Source of the DNA: S009-33 sp041694255
GTDB lineage: Bacteria; Patescibacteriota; Gracilibacteria; Absconditabacterales; Absconditicoccaceae
DNA: 64,000 bases
Direction: 5' to 3'
Assembly (NCBI GenBank): GCA_041694255.1
Contig: JASMTN010000011.1
Coordinates: 1-64,000, forward strand
Position 1 is the stretch's first letter. Each line of letters starts with the position of its first letter. This document shows positions 23,351 through 33,851 of the stretch, piece by piece. The notes under the pieces were generated by a model. That model made no database searches and was not told the DNA's origin. It saw only the letters and a list, made by a program, of their open reading frames with translations. The position numbers were made by a program, and so were the translations under genes.

Positions 23351-25072
23351 ATGCAACAAATACATAAATTACCTAAAAATATAATAAATATACTTTCTGC
23401 TTGAGAGGTGGTTGAAAGGCCTTATTCTGTAGTAAAAGAGCTTGTTGAAAATAGTATCGATGCTTGAGCAAATGATATTGTTTTGGAAATTGAACAATGA
23501 TGAAATACCCTTATAAAAGTTACAGATAATGGTTTTTGAATACAAAAAGAAGACCTTGAACTTACTATACAAGAGTATGCAACAAGTAAGATTAAAAAAT
23601 TAGAAGATATATATGATATACATAGTTTTTGATTTCGTGGTGAAGCATTATCTACAATTTCTGAAGTAAGTAAATTTATCATACAATCAAAAACAAAGCA
23701 AGAACCTATATGATATGAACTTACAAAGATAGATGGGAAAATTAATCAACAACCTGTAAATTTTAATCTTGAGCATTGAACTTCAATTATAGTTCAAGAT
23801 TTATTTTACAATGTTCCTGTTAGAAAAAAATTTTTAAAAACTCAACAAACAGAGTTTAAGTATATTGAAGATATTTTTACTAAATTTGCTATAAAACATT
23901 TTGATAAATCATTTAAACTTATTCATAATAAAAAAATTATTAAAAATTTTACTGCACAAGAATCTTTACTTAATAGAGTAAAACAAATATATCCTTCATC
24001 TTGGGAAGAAAATTTTGTTTTTATAGAGCATGAGGATGAAAATTATAGTGTATATGGTATTATTTGAAAAAGTATATTAAAGTTTAATTCAAATATGATA
24101 AAAATTTTTATAAACTCAAGGAATGTAAAAGATAAGATAGTACAAAGAGCTATTATGCAAGCTTACAATAGATGGTTAGAACCTGGACTTTATCCTTTTG
24201 CTATTTTGTTTATAGAAGGTAAACCTGATATGATAGATGTAAATGTACATCCAAGAAAGGAAGAAGTTAAATTTATAGATCCTTGAAGTATATATAATCT
24301 TATACATAAACTTGTAAAAGAAAAGATAGAAGCTAAAGAGTGATTAAAATCACAATCTTCTTATGTAGATTTTCATAAAACAGCAAATAAATCTTTTCAA
24401 AATAAATTAAATATACAAGAACTTCAAAAAGTAGGAGAAACTTTTAAACAGCAAGATAAAAAAGATAATAACTTAGAGCTTGATTTTACTCAAAGTATAT
24501 ATAGTGAATGAGAAGAAAAACAGATAGATGATATTAAGATTATATGACAATTATTTGATTCTTATATACTTTTTCAAAAAACAGATGATTTTTATATGAT
24601 GGATCAACATGCTGTTGCAGAAAGGATTATTTTTGAAAAGATGAGAAAAGAATTTGATCCTAGCAAACAATGACTACTTACTGTGCCTTTAAGCTTTGAT
24701 ACAAAAGAAGATATAGACATTGAAAGTTTCCAAAAACTAGGTTTTGATATAAGTTATTTTTGAGAGCAAAAGGTTATCATATATGCTATACCACAAGTTT
24801 TGGAAAAATATAAAGTAGATATTTCAAATTTATTAAATAATTTACTTTATTCAAAAGATATAAATATCAATAAAGTTTTAGAACAGGTTTTAGCTACCAA
24901 ATCGTGCAAGGCGGCAATAAAGGCAAATCATAAACTTTCATTTTTAGAAATGGAACAACTTATAAAAGATTGACTTGAGTATATAGATGGTTTTTTTGTT
25001 TGTCAGCATGGAAGACCAAGTATAGTGCAACTTTCAAAGCATGATATAGATTGATTTTTTGATAGAAAGTAA
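23351..25072 (+). CDS. mutL: DNA mismatch repair endonuclease MutL
   Basis: 573 aa. The N-terminal GHKL ATPase carries ELVENSIDAGA, TDNGFGI and SFGFRGEALSTISE. The C-terminal dimer/endonuclease domain has the nicking motif DQHAVAERIIFEK near residue 417, an ACR-like SCKAAIKA, and CQHGRP. It should therefore be a nicking MutL like those of bacteria without MutH. No mutS is in the window. The CGT codon in GFRGEAL must be Arg, which limits any Arg recoding to CGG (and perhaps CGA). One glycine of the same motif is a TGA codon. pilT follows 88 bp downstream. Confidence 0.94.
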
Positions 25073-25160
25073 AATTAATTATTTATTAATATAAATTATT
25101 TGCTATAAAATATAAAATAAATATAATTACTTTGTATTATTTAAAAATAAAAATTAACTA

Positions 25161-26282
25161 ATGTGAGAAAATGAAAAAATAAATGAGCTTGTAGCAAATC
25201 ATAGAAAGTATCTTGATTATCTTTTGAAAGTTATGATCGAAAATAATGCATCAGATATGTTTTTAACTTATGATGAATCACCATGCTTTAGAATAAGTTG
25301 ATCTATACATAGATTTGAAAAATTGCCACATCTTGATGATAATACACTTGAGTGACTTGCATACATGATAATGAATGAATTTGAGGGTGAAAAATTTAGA
25401 GATGAGCTTACTATAGATCTTTGAACTGAGCTTAATGGCAATAGATTTAGGGTAAATATTTCTATGCAACAAAAACATATAATGATAGTTATAAGACTTC
25501 TTGCTTCAGATATTCCAACTATAGATGAACTTTGATTACCTTGAGTTTTTAAAGATTTGGTAGCAAAAAGATCTTGAATTATACTTCTTGCATGACCAAC
25601 TGGTTCATGAAAATCTACAACACTTGCAAGTATGTTAGAGGAAATAAATATAAAGTATAATAAACATATAATAACAATAGAAGATCCAATAGAGTATATA
25701 TTTAAAGCACAAAAGTCAATTATAGAACAAAAGCAACTTGGTACTGATATAACCAGTTTTTGAAGTTGATTAAAGTCAGCACTTAGACAAAACCCTGATG
25801 TTGTTCTTTTTTGAGAAATGAGAGATCTTGAAAGTATTAAAAATGCTATAACATTAGCAGAAACATGACATTTAGTGCTTAGTACCATACATAGTAGGTC
25901 ATCTTGACAAACAATAAGTAAGATAATTGATGTTTTCCCACCAGAACAACAATGACAGATAAGAATACAGCTTGCTGATACTTTGCTATCTGTAATTAGT
26001 CAAAGGCTTATTAAGAAAAAAGATAAAAAGTGAGTTAATGTTGCTTTTGAAATACTTATTAATAATAATGGTGTAGCAAATCTTATACTTGAGAATCAAG
26101 TTAAGCAAATAAATAACATGATACAAACAAATAGAGCAGATGGTATGGTTTTATTAGAAGATAGTTTACTTGACCTTATAGATAGGTGAGAGGTTAGTGT
26201 TAAAGATGCAATGTCAAATGCTAACAATACTTCTTATATTAGTTCTGAACTTAAAAATAGATGAATAAATATGTTTGATTAG
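25161..26282 (+). CDS. pilT: Type IV pilus retraction ATPase PilT
   Basis: 373-aa hexameric ATPase that drives pilus retraction. Walker A, AGPTGSGKST (near residue 146), has two TGA-coded glycines. An Asp box with IEDPIE, Walker B in ALRQNPDVVLFGEMRD, and the His box TGHLVLSTIHS are all present. The N-terminal 100 residues are a PilT-type PAS-like domain. The start codon is followed immediately by TGA (Met-Gly). The prepilin gene begins 21 bp downstream, so the two form a small pilus operon. Confidence 0.92.
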
Positions 26283-26303
26283 TTTAAATTATATAATATT
26301 AAA

Positions 26304-27587
26304 ATGGATAATAAAAAATTTTTGGCATATTTAATTATATTGATCTTAGCATTGATTTCTTATTTATTCTTATCTATAAAGCTTATAACTATATTTTTTA
26401 TAGAAGTTTCAGTATTATTTTTTATAATAGTTTTTGTTTTAGTTTTTAAATATAAATATAAATTTAGTAAATTTAATAAAACTAAAAAATGATTCACACT
26501 TATTGAACTCATAATTTCTATGACAATTATTTCTATACTTTCTGTTGGTGTATTTATGAGTGTTTCTAATTTTTTAAAGAATAATAATGATACTATTAGA
26601 AAATCACATATAAATCAAATATCATTAGCTTTGAAAAATAGTAAATGAAAGTTGCCACTTCCAGATAATTATACAAGCTTATATTTTTCTTGATCTCTTA
26701 TATGATTTCAATGAACTTTTTGTGATATAGCATCCAATAAATTAAATTTATTAAATATTTTAAAAGATCCAGAAAACTGAACTTGCTATACTTATCTTAT
26801 AAACTCAAGTAGAAATAATTATCAATTATATACTCATTTATTTACTAAAGATCAGCCTTATATTATTTGAAAAGATCTTTGAATTGTTGCTACAACTTGA
26901 AACACTACTATAGATTGATCTTATACTTGAAGTTTAGACTTATATAATGCTAGTAATAATTATAAAATATATAAAAATAATAATAATAATTTTATATCAA
27001 ATAATATAAAGGCACTAGTTAAAAACTGTAATGATATAAAAAAATACAATATATGACAGGATAGTTGAATATATACTGTATATTCTTGATCAGTAGAAAA
27101 AAAAGTATATTGCAACATGGAAATAAAAGATGGCGGATGGACTTTGATAGTAAATGTAGCTGATGTTACTACTGGTTGGAATTTAACTTGAATTGATAGT
27201 TTAGATAATTGATCAGTATTAAATATTTGAGATAATTGGATATTTTCAAGAACTTGAGTTAATAATCTTATAGAAGATGTATCATCTAGTGAAGTTATAA
27301 TAAAATATGACGATGGAAATTATGTTGTTCTTGACTATTATTCTTGAGATATAAAGTCTTTTTATGATGGAAATTATGCAGTACAAATAAGTGAAGATAA
27401 TTGTATTGCTAATAGCTGAAGATGTTCATCTAATAGTAGTGAAAATGTATCTTGGTGATATTTTTGTAATTGAAAAGATCCATTTTTTGAAAGCTATACT
27501 TTTTGAGTTTGATGGCCTGGTTTAACACCAGATAAGAGTTCCTATGATTGTAATAATAAAATATGATCTTTTATAGGTATAAGATAA
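26304..27587 (+). CDS. Type IV prepilin with unusual two-helix leader and fibrinogen-like C-terminus
   Basis: 427 aa. A class III prepilin signal is evident: KKGFTLIELIISMT, with cleavage expected after Gly63 and Glu at +5. That Gly is itself a TGA codon. Before it, residues 1-55 hold two strongly hydrophobic helices, far longer than normal 6-30-residue prepilin leaders. The globular part contains MEIKDGGWTLIVNVAD, resembling the DGGWTLI signature of fibrinogen-like domains, and several C-terminal Cys residues. It directly follows pilT. No alternative start gives a normal leader. It could be a minor pilin or adhesin. Confidence 0.8.
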
Positions 27588-27631
27588 TTTTTTTAAATTA
27601 AACAACATTTATTTTCCTTTGATTTTGATAC

Positions 27632-27660
27632 TTTTTTCACTATCTTATATTATAGTAGCA
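27632..27660 (+). repeat. Dispersed palindromic intergenic repeat
   Basis: Contains ACTATCTTATATTATAGT followed by AGCA. It is identical except for one base to 30726-30754. The copy lies between the prepilin gene and pnp. Confidence 0.6.
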
Positions 27661-27790
27661 TGTAAAAGTTACATTATAAAATTATAGTTATTTTTCCAAA
27701 ATTAAAAATCTAAAAAAGATTATTTAATTAATTTTGAATGATAATTATTAATATAAAAAACAAAATTTAGTATTTAATTTTAATTAATAT

Positions 27791-29938
27791 ATGATAGATA
27801 AGTTAAAGATAGACAATAAACAATTAATTTTTGATTGGGAGGGTAAAAAAGTATGATTTGAAAATGGACTTTTAGCACCTCAAGCTGAAGGTTCTATACT
27901 TGTTAGTTTTGAATGAATTAAATTTCTTACAACTTGTACAGTAAATAAAACCCCTGATGAATGAAAAGACTTTCTTCCTTTGATGGTAGATTTTAGAGAA
28001 ATGTTCTATAGTGCTGGTAAAATATGATGAGCTCCTTATAGAAGGAAAGAATGAAGACCATCAGATGATGCAGTTTTAATTTCAAGAATAGTAGATAGGT
28101 CTTTAAGACCAATGTTTGCAGATGGTATGATAAATGATACTATATTAACTATCAATACTTTACAAGTAGATAAGGAAAATACTTATCAAGTACCTGCTAT
28201 CATAGCTGCTAGTTTATCTATGATGATGGCACAGATTCCTTTTGAAGGTCCTGTATGAGCTGTATGTATAGCTTACAAAGATGGTGATTATATCATAAAT
28301 CCAAATAAAAAGGATGCAGAGAATATGAGTTTGACTGTTGCTTGAACAAAAGATACTATTACTATGATAGAATCAGCTTGAGAAGATATGGAAACAGAAG
28401 TTTTGATAAAAGCTATAGATATAGCACAAGAACAGATAAAATATATATGTGAAAAACAAGAAGAATTTGCACAACAATTTAATTTACAAAAATTCTCTCC
28501 TACAGTAAATAAACCTGATGAAAATATATTGAAAGAAGTTCAAAAGATAGCAGATAGTTATGAAAATGATTTTTTTCCTACTGATAAAGAAGGTTTTTGA
28601 AAGGTATATGATAAGATAAAAGAAGAAGTAAATGAAAAGTATCAAGATGAAGAAAACACTATAAATGTAAATGGGTTTGTTTTTAAAGCTGTTAAAAAAC
28701 TTTTAAGAAGACATCTATTACAAACAGGACAAAGGCTTGATGATAGAAACTCTTCTCAAGTAAGACCTTTATATACTGATATTTGACTTTTTGATAGGAC
28801 TCATTGAACCTGATTATTTCAAAGATGAGAAACACAAGTTTTATCATTTACCACTCTTTGAGCTCCTTGAAAAACATTGATCAAAGATACTTTAGAACAC
28901 AATGATGAAGAAGAAAGATTTATGCACCATTATTATATGCCACCATATAGTACAAATGAGGCAAGAGGTTATAGATGACAATGAAGAAGAGAAATATGAC
29001 ACGGCTTTCTAGCTGAGAAGGCACTAAGACCTATACTTCCAGAAGAAAAAGACTTTCCTTATACTATAAGAATAGCTTCTGAAGTACTTTCTTCAAATGG
29101 TTCTACTTCTATGGCAAGTGCTTGTGCAAGTTGTTTGTCTATGATGGATGCTTGAGTTCCTATCAAAAAGATGATAAGCTGAATAGCTATGGGACTTGTA
29201 ATAGAAGAACTTTCAGATGCTGACTATGAAAATTGTAAAGAAAACAAAGATTTAAAAATAGTTGAGATAGATTGAAAAAGGTTTGGTTATATAATACTTA
29301 CAGATTTACAATGACAGGAAGATTTTACTTGAGATATGGACTTTAAAGTAGCTTGAAGTGCTGATGGTATAAATGCTTTACAAATGGATATGAAAGTAAA
29401 ATGATTACCAACTTTTGTATTACAAGAGGCTATAGAACAAGCAAATATTGCAAGAAAGGAAATCTTAGAGTTTATGCAAAAAACTATAGACAAACCAAGA
29501 GAAAAAGTATCTCCTTATGCTCCAGGTATAACTATAATTAAACTTACTCCAGATAATGTAAGAACAATAATTTGAAAATGATGAGAAACTATCAAAAAAA
29601 TAATAGAAGCTACAAACGTAGCAATAGATTTTGAAGATGATGGAACTACTATCATTACATCAGAAAATGAACAAGATAAACAAAAAGCTATAAAGTTTAT
29701 AGAAGATCTTACCTGGGAACCTAAAGTTTGAGAAATAATAGAATGAAAGATCTCAAGAGTTGAAAACTATGGTGTTTTTGTAGATCTATGAAAGTGAAAA
29801 ACTTGATTATGTCATGTAAGAAACCTAAGTAAAGATTTTATAGAAGATGTTACAAAAGTTTTTAATGTGGGTGATACTATAAAAGTTGAGATTACAAATA
29901 TCAAACCTGATGGTAAATTAGAAATTAAGAAAGTATAG
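27791..29938 (+). CDS. pnp: Polynucleotide phosphorylase
   Basis: 715-aa 3'-5' phosphorolytic exoribonuclease. Two RNase PH domains: the first contains MVDFREMFYSAGKIGGAPYR in its opening part and SRIVDRSLRPMF, the second contains FQRGETQVLSFTTLG and RREIGHGFLAEKAL. A KH domain follows with GKGGETIKKI (near residue 595), then a C-terminal S1 domain (about 640-712) with VENYGVFVDLGKGKTGL. Domain order and length are normal. The 203-bp gap upstream holds a dispersed repeat, and a consensus promoter for the next gene begins two bases after the stop. Confidence 0.96.
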
Positions 29939-29939
29939 T

Positions 29940-29967
29940 TTGACATATTTTTATTTTTTAATATAAT
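29940..29967 (+). promoter_or_regulatory. Sigma-70-like promoter of the small gene at 30000
   Basis: TTGACA (29940-29945), a 16-bp spacer, then TATAAT (29962-29967), 32 bp before the start. This is a perfect consensus. Confidence 0.7.
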
Positions 29968-29999
29968 TTGATGTATATTTAATATATAATTTTTTGTTT

Positions 30000-30260
30000 A
30001 TGAAAAATTTGGAAAATAACATAATCTTCCTTATGAAAAAACTTTATAAAATGAATGATAAAGAAATGGAAGATTTTAAAACTATGTTAAGTGAGTTTAG
30101 TAAAGAAGAGAAAATGGAAATAGCTTATACTCTTTGGAAAAAAGTTAAAGAGGAAGAAAGTATAGTATCAAGATTTCTTAAAAAGATAAAACTTATCAAA
30201 AATGATATAGAAGATTATAAAACTCAACAACAAGCTGATAAGTTATTAGCAGATTTATAA
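30000..30260 (+). CDS. Small charged helical protein, unknown
   Basis: 86 aa, unrecognised. It is rich in Lys and Glu, all helical in appearance, without signal peptide or TM segment. ATG at 30000 was chosen over an in-frame TTG at 29994 because it is 32 bp from a perfect promoter. The next gene starts 35 bp downstream. The size, composition, promoter and position before a protein starting MKLKIKNIN match the pair at 16403/16794. Confidence 0.7.
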   Translation: MKNLENNIIFLMKKLYKMNDKEMEDFKTMLSEFSKEEKMEIAYTLWKKVKEEESIVSRFLKKIKLIKNDIEDYKTQQQADKLLADL

Positions 30261-30295
30261 AATACACCTAATTTACTAGATAAAAATTTATACAA

Positions 30296-30670
30296 ATGAA
30301 ATTAAAAATAAAAAATATAAATACATTTTATAGCATAGAAGATATGAAGGGAAAAGAAGAATTAAGCAAAATAGAAAAAAAAGACGATCCTGAAAATAAT
30401 GCAGATTTTGTTAAAGACATGAAAGAGCTTGACAATTATGAACTATCTGATAGTAATTGAATTACAGAAAAATTAAAAGGTATGTATAATAATGTAATAG
30501 ATTGATTAAAAAATAATCCTGATGCTAAAGATTCTTGAGTTATGGAAAAAACAGATAAAGAATATAAAATAGCAAGTAATGAGTTACAAAAATCAAAAGA
30601 AAAATGATTAGATCTTTCAAGCACTCATAAATCATTTAATAACTTTGTTTGAAAATTGGAAAGAAAATAA
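30296..30670 (+). CDS. Small acidic protein with MKxKI N-terminus, unknown
   Basis: 124 aa, unrecognised. The N-terminus MKLKIKNINTFY resembles MKFKINKLNILY of the 722-aa protein at 16794. The remainder is Asp/Glu/Lys-rich and helical with three TGA-encoded glycines in the middle and two near the end. It lacks a signal peptide. It is most likely co-transcribed with the small gene at 30000 and is followed by a terminator. Confidence 0.65.
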
Positions 30671-30701
30671 AGGCTAAACTTAATGTGTTTGGCTTTTTTT
30701 T
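30671..30701 (+). terminator. Rho-independent terminator
   Basis: The stem GGCTAAAC/GTTTGGCT is followed by T-rich sequence and begins at the stop codon of the preceding gene. Confidence 0.7.
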
Positions 30702-30725
30702 ATGAAAATACTTTGATTTTATGTA

Positions 30726-30754
30726 TTTTTTCACTATCTTATATGATAGTAGCA
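30726..30754 (+). repeat. Dispersed palindromic intergenic repeat
   Basis: Contains the perfect palindrome ACTATCTTATATGATAGT followed by AGCAAG. It matches the copy at 27632-27660 with one mismatch. An AGTTGCAAG motif continues to the right. Confidence 0.6.
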
Positions 30755-30809
30755 AGCAGAAAGTTGCAAGTATATAGTCAACTTCAAACTTGCACCCAAT
30801 CGGAAATCT

Positions 30810-30824
30810 CTTTTAACTTGTAAC
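30810..30824 (-). repeat. Left arm of a 15-bp perfect inverted repeat framing a membrane gene
   Basis: CTTTTAACTTGTAAC is the exact reverse complement of 31186-31200. The arm ends 7 bp before the start codon at 30832. Confidence 0.7.
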
Positions 30825-30831
30825 CATTATT

Positions 30832-31176
30832 ATGTATATATTTGTTATATTAAATATTATAAAGCTTATAATATGAAGTGTGGTTATTTATATTACGTAT
30901 AATTATATAAACCTAGATAAAGACTTTATAGTAGGTGTAATAACTATGGGATTTGGTATATTTACTGTTATTTGGAGTGTTGCTTTTTTTTTGACATTGT
31001 TAATTATGTTACTTATTTGAAAAAAGCAAAAAGCTTGAATATTTGCTTATAAGTATACATGACTTTTTGCATTTTATATTTTAACTAATTTTTTATTAAT
31101 AAGTTTTCAATTTTGGAATAAGTGGATTTGAATTTTACTAATACTTGCCTTTTTGGTTTTATGAATGGTACTATAA
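30832..31176 (+). CDS. Small four-helix membrane protein, unknown
   Basis: 114 aa with about four hydrophobic helices (roughly residues 4-20, 32-60, 70-90 and 95-113) and a short Lys-rich cytoplasmic loop GKKQKAG. No family recognised. The gene is framed by a perfect 15-bp inverted repeat: one arm lies 7 bp before the start and the other 9 bp after the stop. That suggests a small cassette or an mRNA that can fold end to end. Confidence 0.65.
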
Positions 31177-31207
31177 TAGTAGTAAGTTACAAGTTAAAAG
31201 TAGCAAG
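31173..31207 (+). repeat. Dispersed repeat copy containing the right inverted-repeat arm
   Basis: Includes GTTACAAGTTAAAAG (31186-31200), the reverse complement of 30810-30824. It also includes a 23-bp stretch identical to 16255-16277. It is followed by a degenerate CTCAA...TTGAG palindrome (about 31216-31253). Confidence 0.65.
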
Positions 31208-31291
31208 ACTGTCATCTCAACTGAAATAAAACAAAATGGAGAAATCTTGAGAATACTAGGAAGTTCTAATTTATTTTTAAATATTTATTTA

Positions 31292-31918
31292 ATGAAAAAA
31301 CAAATCAAATATGAAATTAAAAATTTTTTAGATTTAAATTTAGATAATTTTATATCTAATCATATTTTTCAAGATGAGCAAAATGTTGATGATTTATTAA
31401 AATGATTACAAAAAAAATTTAATCTAAAAAATTATCCTTACAAAATAGTTTGTTTAGATATCTCTCATACAAGTTGAAATTTTCCTAGTTGATGACTATC
31501 AGCAATGTTGTGATGAATAATAAATAAAAAACATTTTCGTCAATTTAAAATACCAAAAGAATTATGATGAAATGATTATGATAGTTTAAAATACTGTATA
31601 ATAAAATATTTTCAAAATAATCAAGCAGATTTATTTATAATAGATGGGTGAAAATGACAGTTAAATATTATAGATGACTTGCCAAATGATATAGTTTTAA
31701 ATGTAGATTTTATGAGTATATGAAAATGAAAAGCTAGGAAAAGGGCATGAAAACTTTCTTGAAAGTCTGAAGTATTTTTTCAAAAAGATAAGGAAACTAT
31801 AGTTGATTATTGAAAATTTGAAGATAAATTATTATTAAAATTAAGAGACCACTCACATGATTTTGCAAATAGATACAGAAAAAAGCAGGAGAGTATAAAT
31901 ATAAAAACAAATAAATAG
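31292..31918 (+). CDS. UvrC-like protein lacking the GIY-YIG nuclease domain
   Basis: 208 aa matching only the RNase H-like C-terminal nuclease domain of UvrC. CLDISHTSGNFPSGG matches the first acidic motif. The FIIDGGKGQLN motif and LLKLRDHSHDFANRYRKK, with its conserved Asp and His, follow. The normal N-terminal GIY-YIG domain, the UvrBC motif and the C-terminal HhH domain are absent. The frame stays open upstream to 31145, but that stretch overlaps the preceding gene and a repeat and shows no GIY-YIG. It is either a split/reduced UvrC or a decayed remnant; the active-site residues look intact. Confidence 0.75.
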
Positions 31919-31922
31919 TTTA

Positions 31923-32486
31923 TTATTTTTCTTTATTTTTTTGCCTTTCTTTTCTTAATTTAAATGAATTTATTTCATTATAATCATATCAAGGATTTTC
32001 TATACAATAATCTCTTATTCTTGAAATATATTGTATAACCTCATAAGGATATGAAATTCACTTTATTCGTATTACAGTTTCTTTGTCCTTACCTGTTATT
32101 TTTATATTTCAAAATCAAAATATATTTGCCATAATTCATACTTTTGATACAGTAAGTTCATTTATCTGATCTATTTTAAGTTCTTTTGAATGCTGTGAAA
32201 GTATTCAGTTTCTTATATATTTTATTACTCTTTTATTTGTAGATATAAAAAATGTTTTGTACCAAAAAAATAGAAATAAAATTCAAGATATTATTATATA
32301 TATTGATATTATTAAAAAAAATATATTTTGTGATAATTCAAAGAAATATGAAAAAAATATTATAAAAACAAGAATTCAAACTATTATATATAAAAAATTA
32401 AAGTTTCTTGAAGTATATGATATCAAGCTCTCTCTAGAAAAGTATAAAATCTTTTCATTTTTATGTTGTCATACTATTTTTTTCAT
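31923..32486 (-). CDS. Two-TM membrane protein with bacterial PH-like domain (YdbS/YdbT-like)
   Basis: 187 aa. Two adjacent TM helices (about residues 30-75) are followed by a bacterial PH-like domain: FISTNKRVIKYIRNGILSQ, then LKIDQINELTVSKVG and YPYEVIQYISRI. This is the usual layout of bPH2 proteins. The gene contains the window's only in-frame CGA codon (32067-32069), in ETVI-x-IKGI, where Arg or Trp are both acceptable. It is convergent with the UvrC-like gene, with 4 bp between the two stop codons. The start ATG 32484-32486 gives a basic N-terminus before the first helix. Confidence 0.75.
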
Positions 32487-32640
32487 AAAAATTATTATAT
32501 TATTTAAATTAAAATAAAGTATATATTTTAATAAATAAAAAACAAGTTTAATGTATTTTGTTGTTTGTAAAAAAATCTCTTGAATATGGTATGCTATATT
32601 GTTATTATAATGTTACAATTTTATATATTTAAATTAAATA

Positions 32641-33786
32641 ATGAAAAAAAATATTATATGAACAATTATGGTTTCTACTATTGTTTTGTCTTCTTGTTCA
32701 ATAATGGAAGATAATTCTAATAAGTCTCCAGAAGAAATTCTTAAAAAAACACAATCTAATTTTATTGAAAATATACAGTCTAATGTTTTTTCTAATAATA
32801 AAGTAGATTTTGATGGTTCTTTAGATGTTGATGTGGAATCTCCATTTGGCGGTTGAAATTGAACAATATCTTATAATGGTAAATGATCTCAACAAGAAGC
32901 TGAAGTAGATTTGAATGTAAATTGAGAATTTGATATTCAGGGTCAATCTTGAAATGTTGATCTAAGTTCAACTTTCTTGGTTACTTTAGATAGAATATAT
33001 ATGAATATCTCTAAACTTGATGCTCAACTTCCAGATCCATCTTTGCAAGCTTATCTTGCTATGTCTCAAATGATAATAAATAAATGGTTTTATGTTGATA
33101 ATCAAGCAACTTCTCAGCAACTATCAAATAGTTTAAAAAATATAGATTTAAAAAAACAATTTAAAGAAAATAATATATTTAAGATTGATAGTGTTATTGA
33201 GGATAAAAAATATAATGTTTCTTTACATAAAGATAATGTTTCAAGTATAATTTATGATATATCAAAAGATGTAGACCCAAATTTTACTTGAACAAAACAA
33301 GAAATATTTGATAATATGAGTTCTATGGATATTACTTGAGTTCTTACTATAGAGGGTGATAGTTACTTTTCTTTATCTTGAAGTATTTCAGATTGAATTC
33401 AAAATGTGCCATTTGAATTTAGATATTTAAGTGATAAGACTTATATTAAAACACAAGGAATAGTGTTTGATATAAATAAAAGCTGATCAAACTTTGATGG
33501 GATTGTATCTATGAATCAAGCTTGAATATCTGTTAATGTATCTTGAAAACTAGATAAAGAAACTTTTGAACTTAATCTATCATATAACCAAGCTCCTATA
33601 AAGGCAAATGCAAACTTAATATATAATGCTGAAAAAATAGACAATATAGAACTTCAGATCCCAGAAAATGCAACTAACTTACAAGAATTAATTCAGCAAG
33701 CTATGTGATGAGCAATTCCTCAACAAAACAATGTAATGCCTACTACATGAGGTATTATGCAAGAAGAGCCTAGTATGTGAGAGTAG
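32641..33786 (+). CDS. Lipoprotein of unknown function
   Basis: 381 aa with a lipoprotein signal (MKKNIIGTIMVSTIVLSSC), Cys at about residue 19. The mature part is Ser-, Asn- and Gln-rich and likely beta-sheet, with alternating hydrophobic residues similar to LolA-like or LppX-like lipid-binding folds, though no motif proves this. The tail is rich in Gln, Pro and Met (QQAMGGAIPQQNNVMP). It stands alone between a divergent PH-protein gene and a strong bidirectional terminator. Confidence 0.75.
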
Positions 33787-33808
33787 TAATTATATATATT
33801 ACTTAAAC

Positions 33809-33848
33809 AAAAAACCATAAAGAGATTTATCTCTTTATGGTTTTTTTT
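33809..33848. terminator. Strong bidirectional terminator
   Basis: The near-perfect stem ACCATAAAGAGAT/ATCTCTTTATGGT has an A-run before and eight Ts after it. It serves the lipoprotein gene and the convergent small gene at 33852. Confidence 0.85.
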
Positions 33849-33851
33849 ATT

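Noticed and set aside
25268..25888. 206-codon minus-strand ORF
   Set aside because: It is a shadow of pilT, whose motifs are complete on the plus strand.
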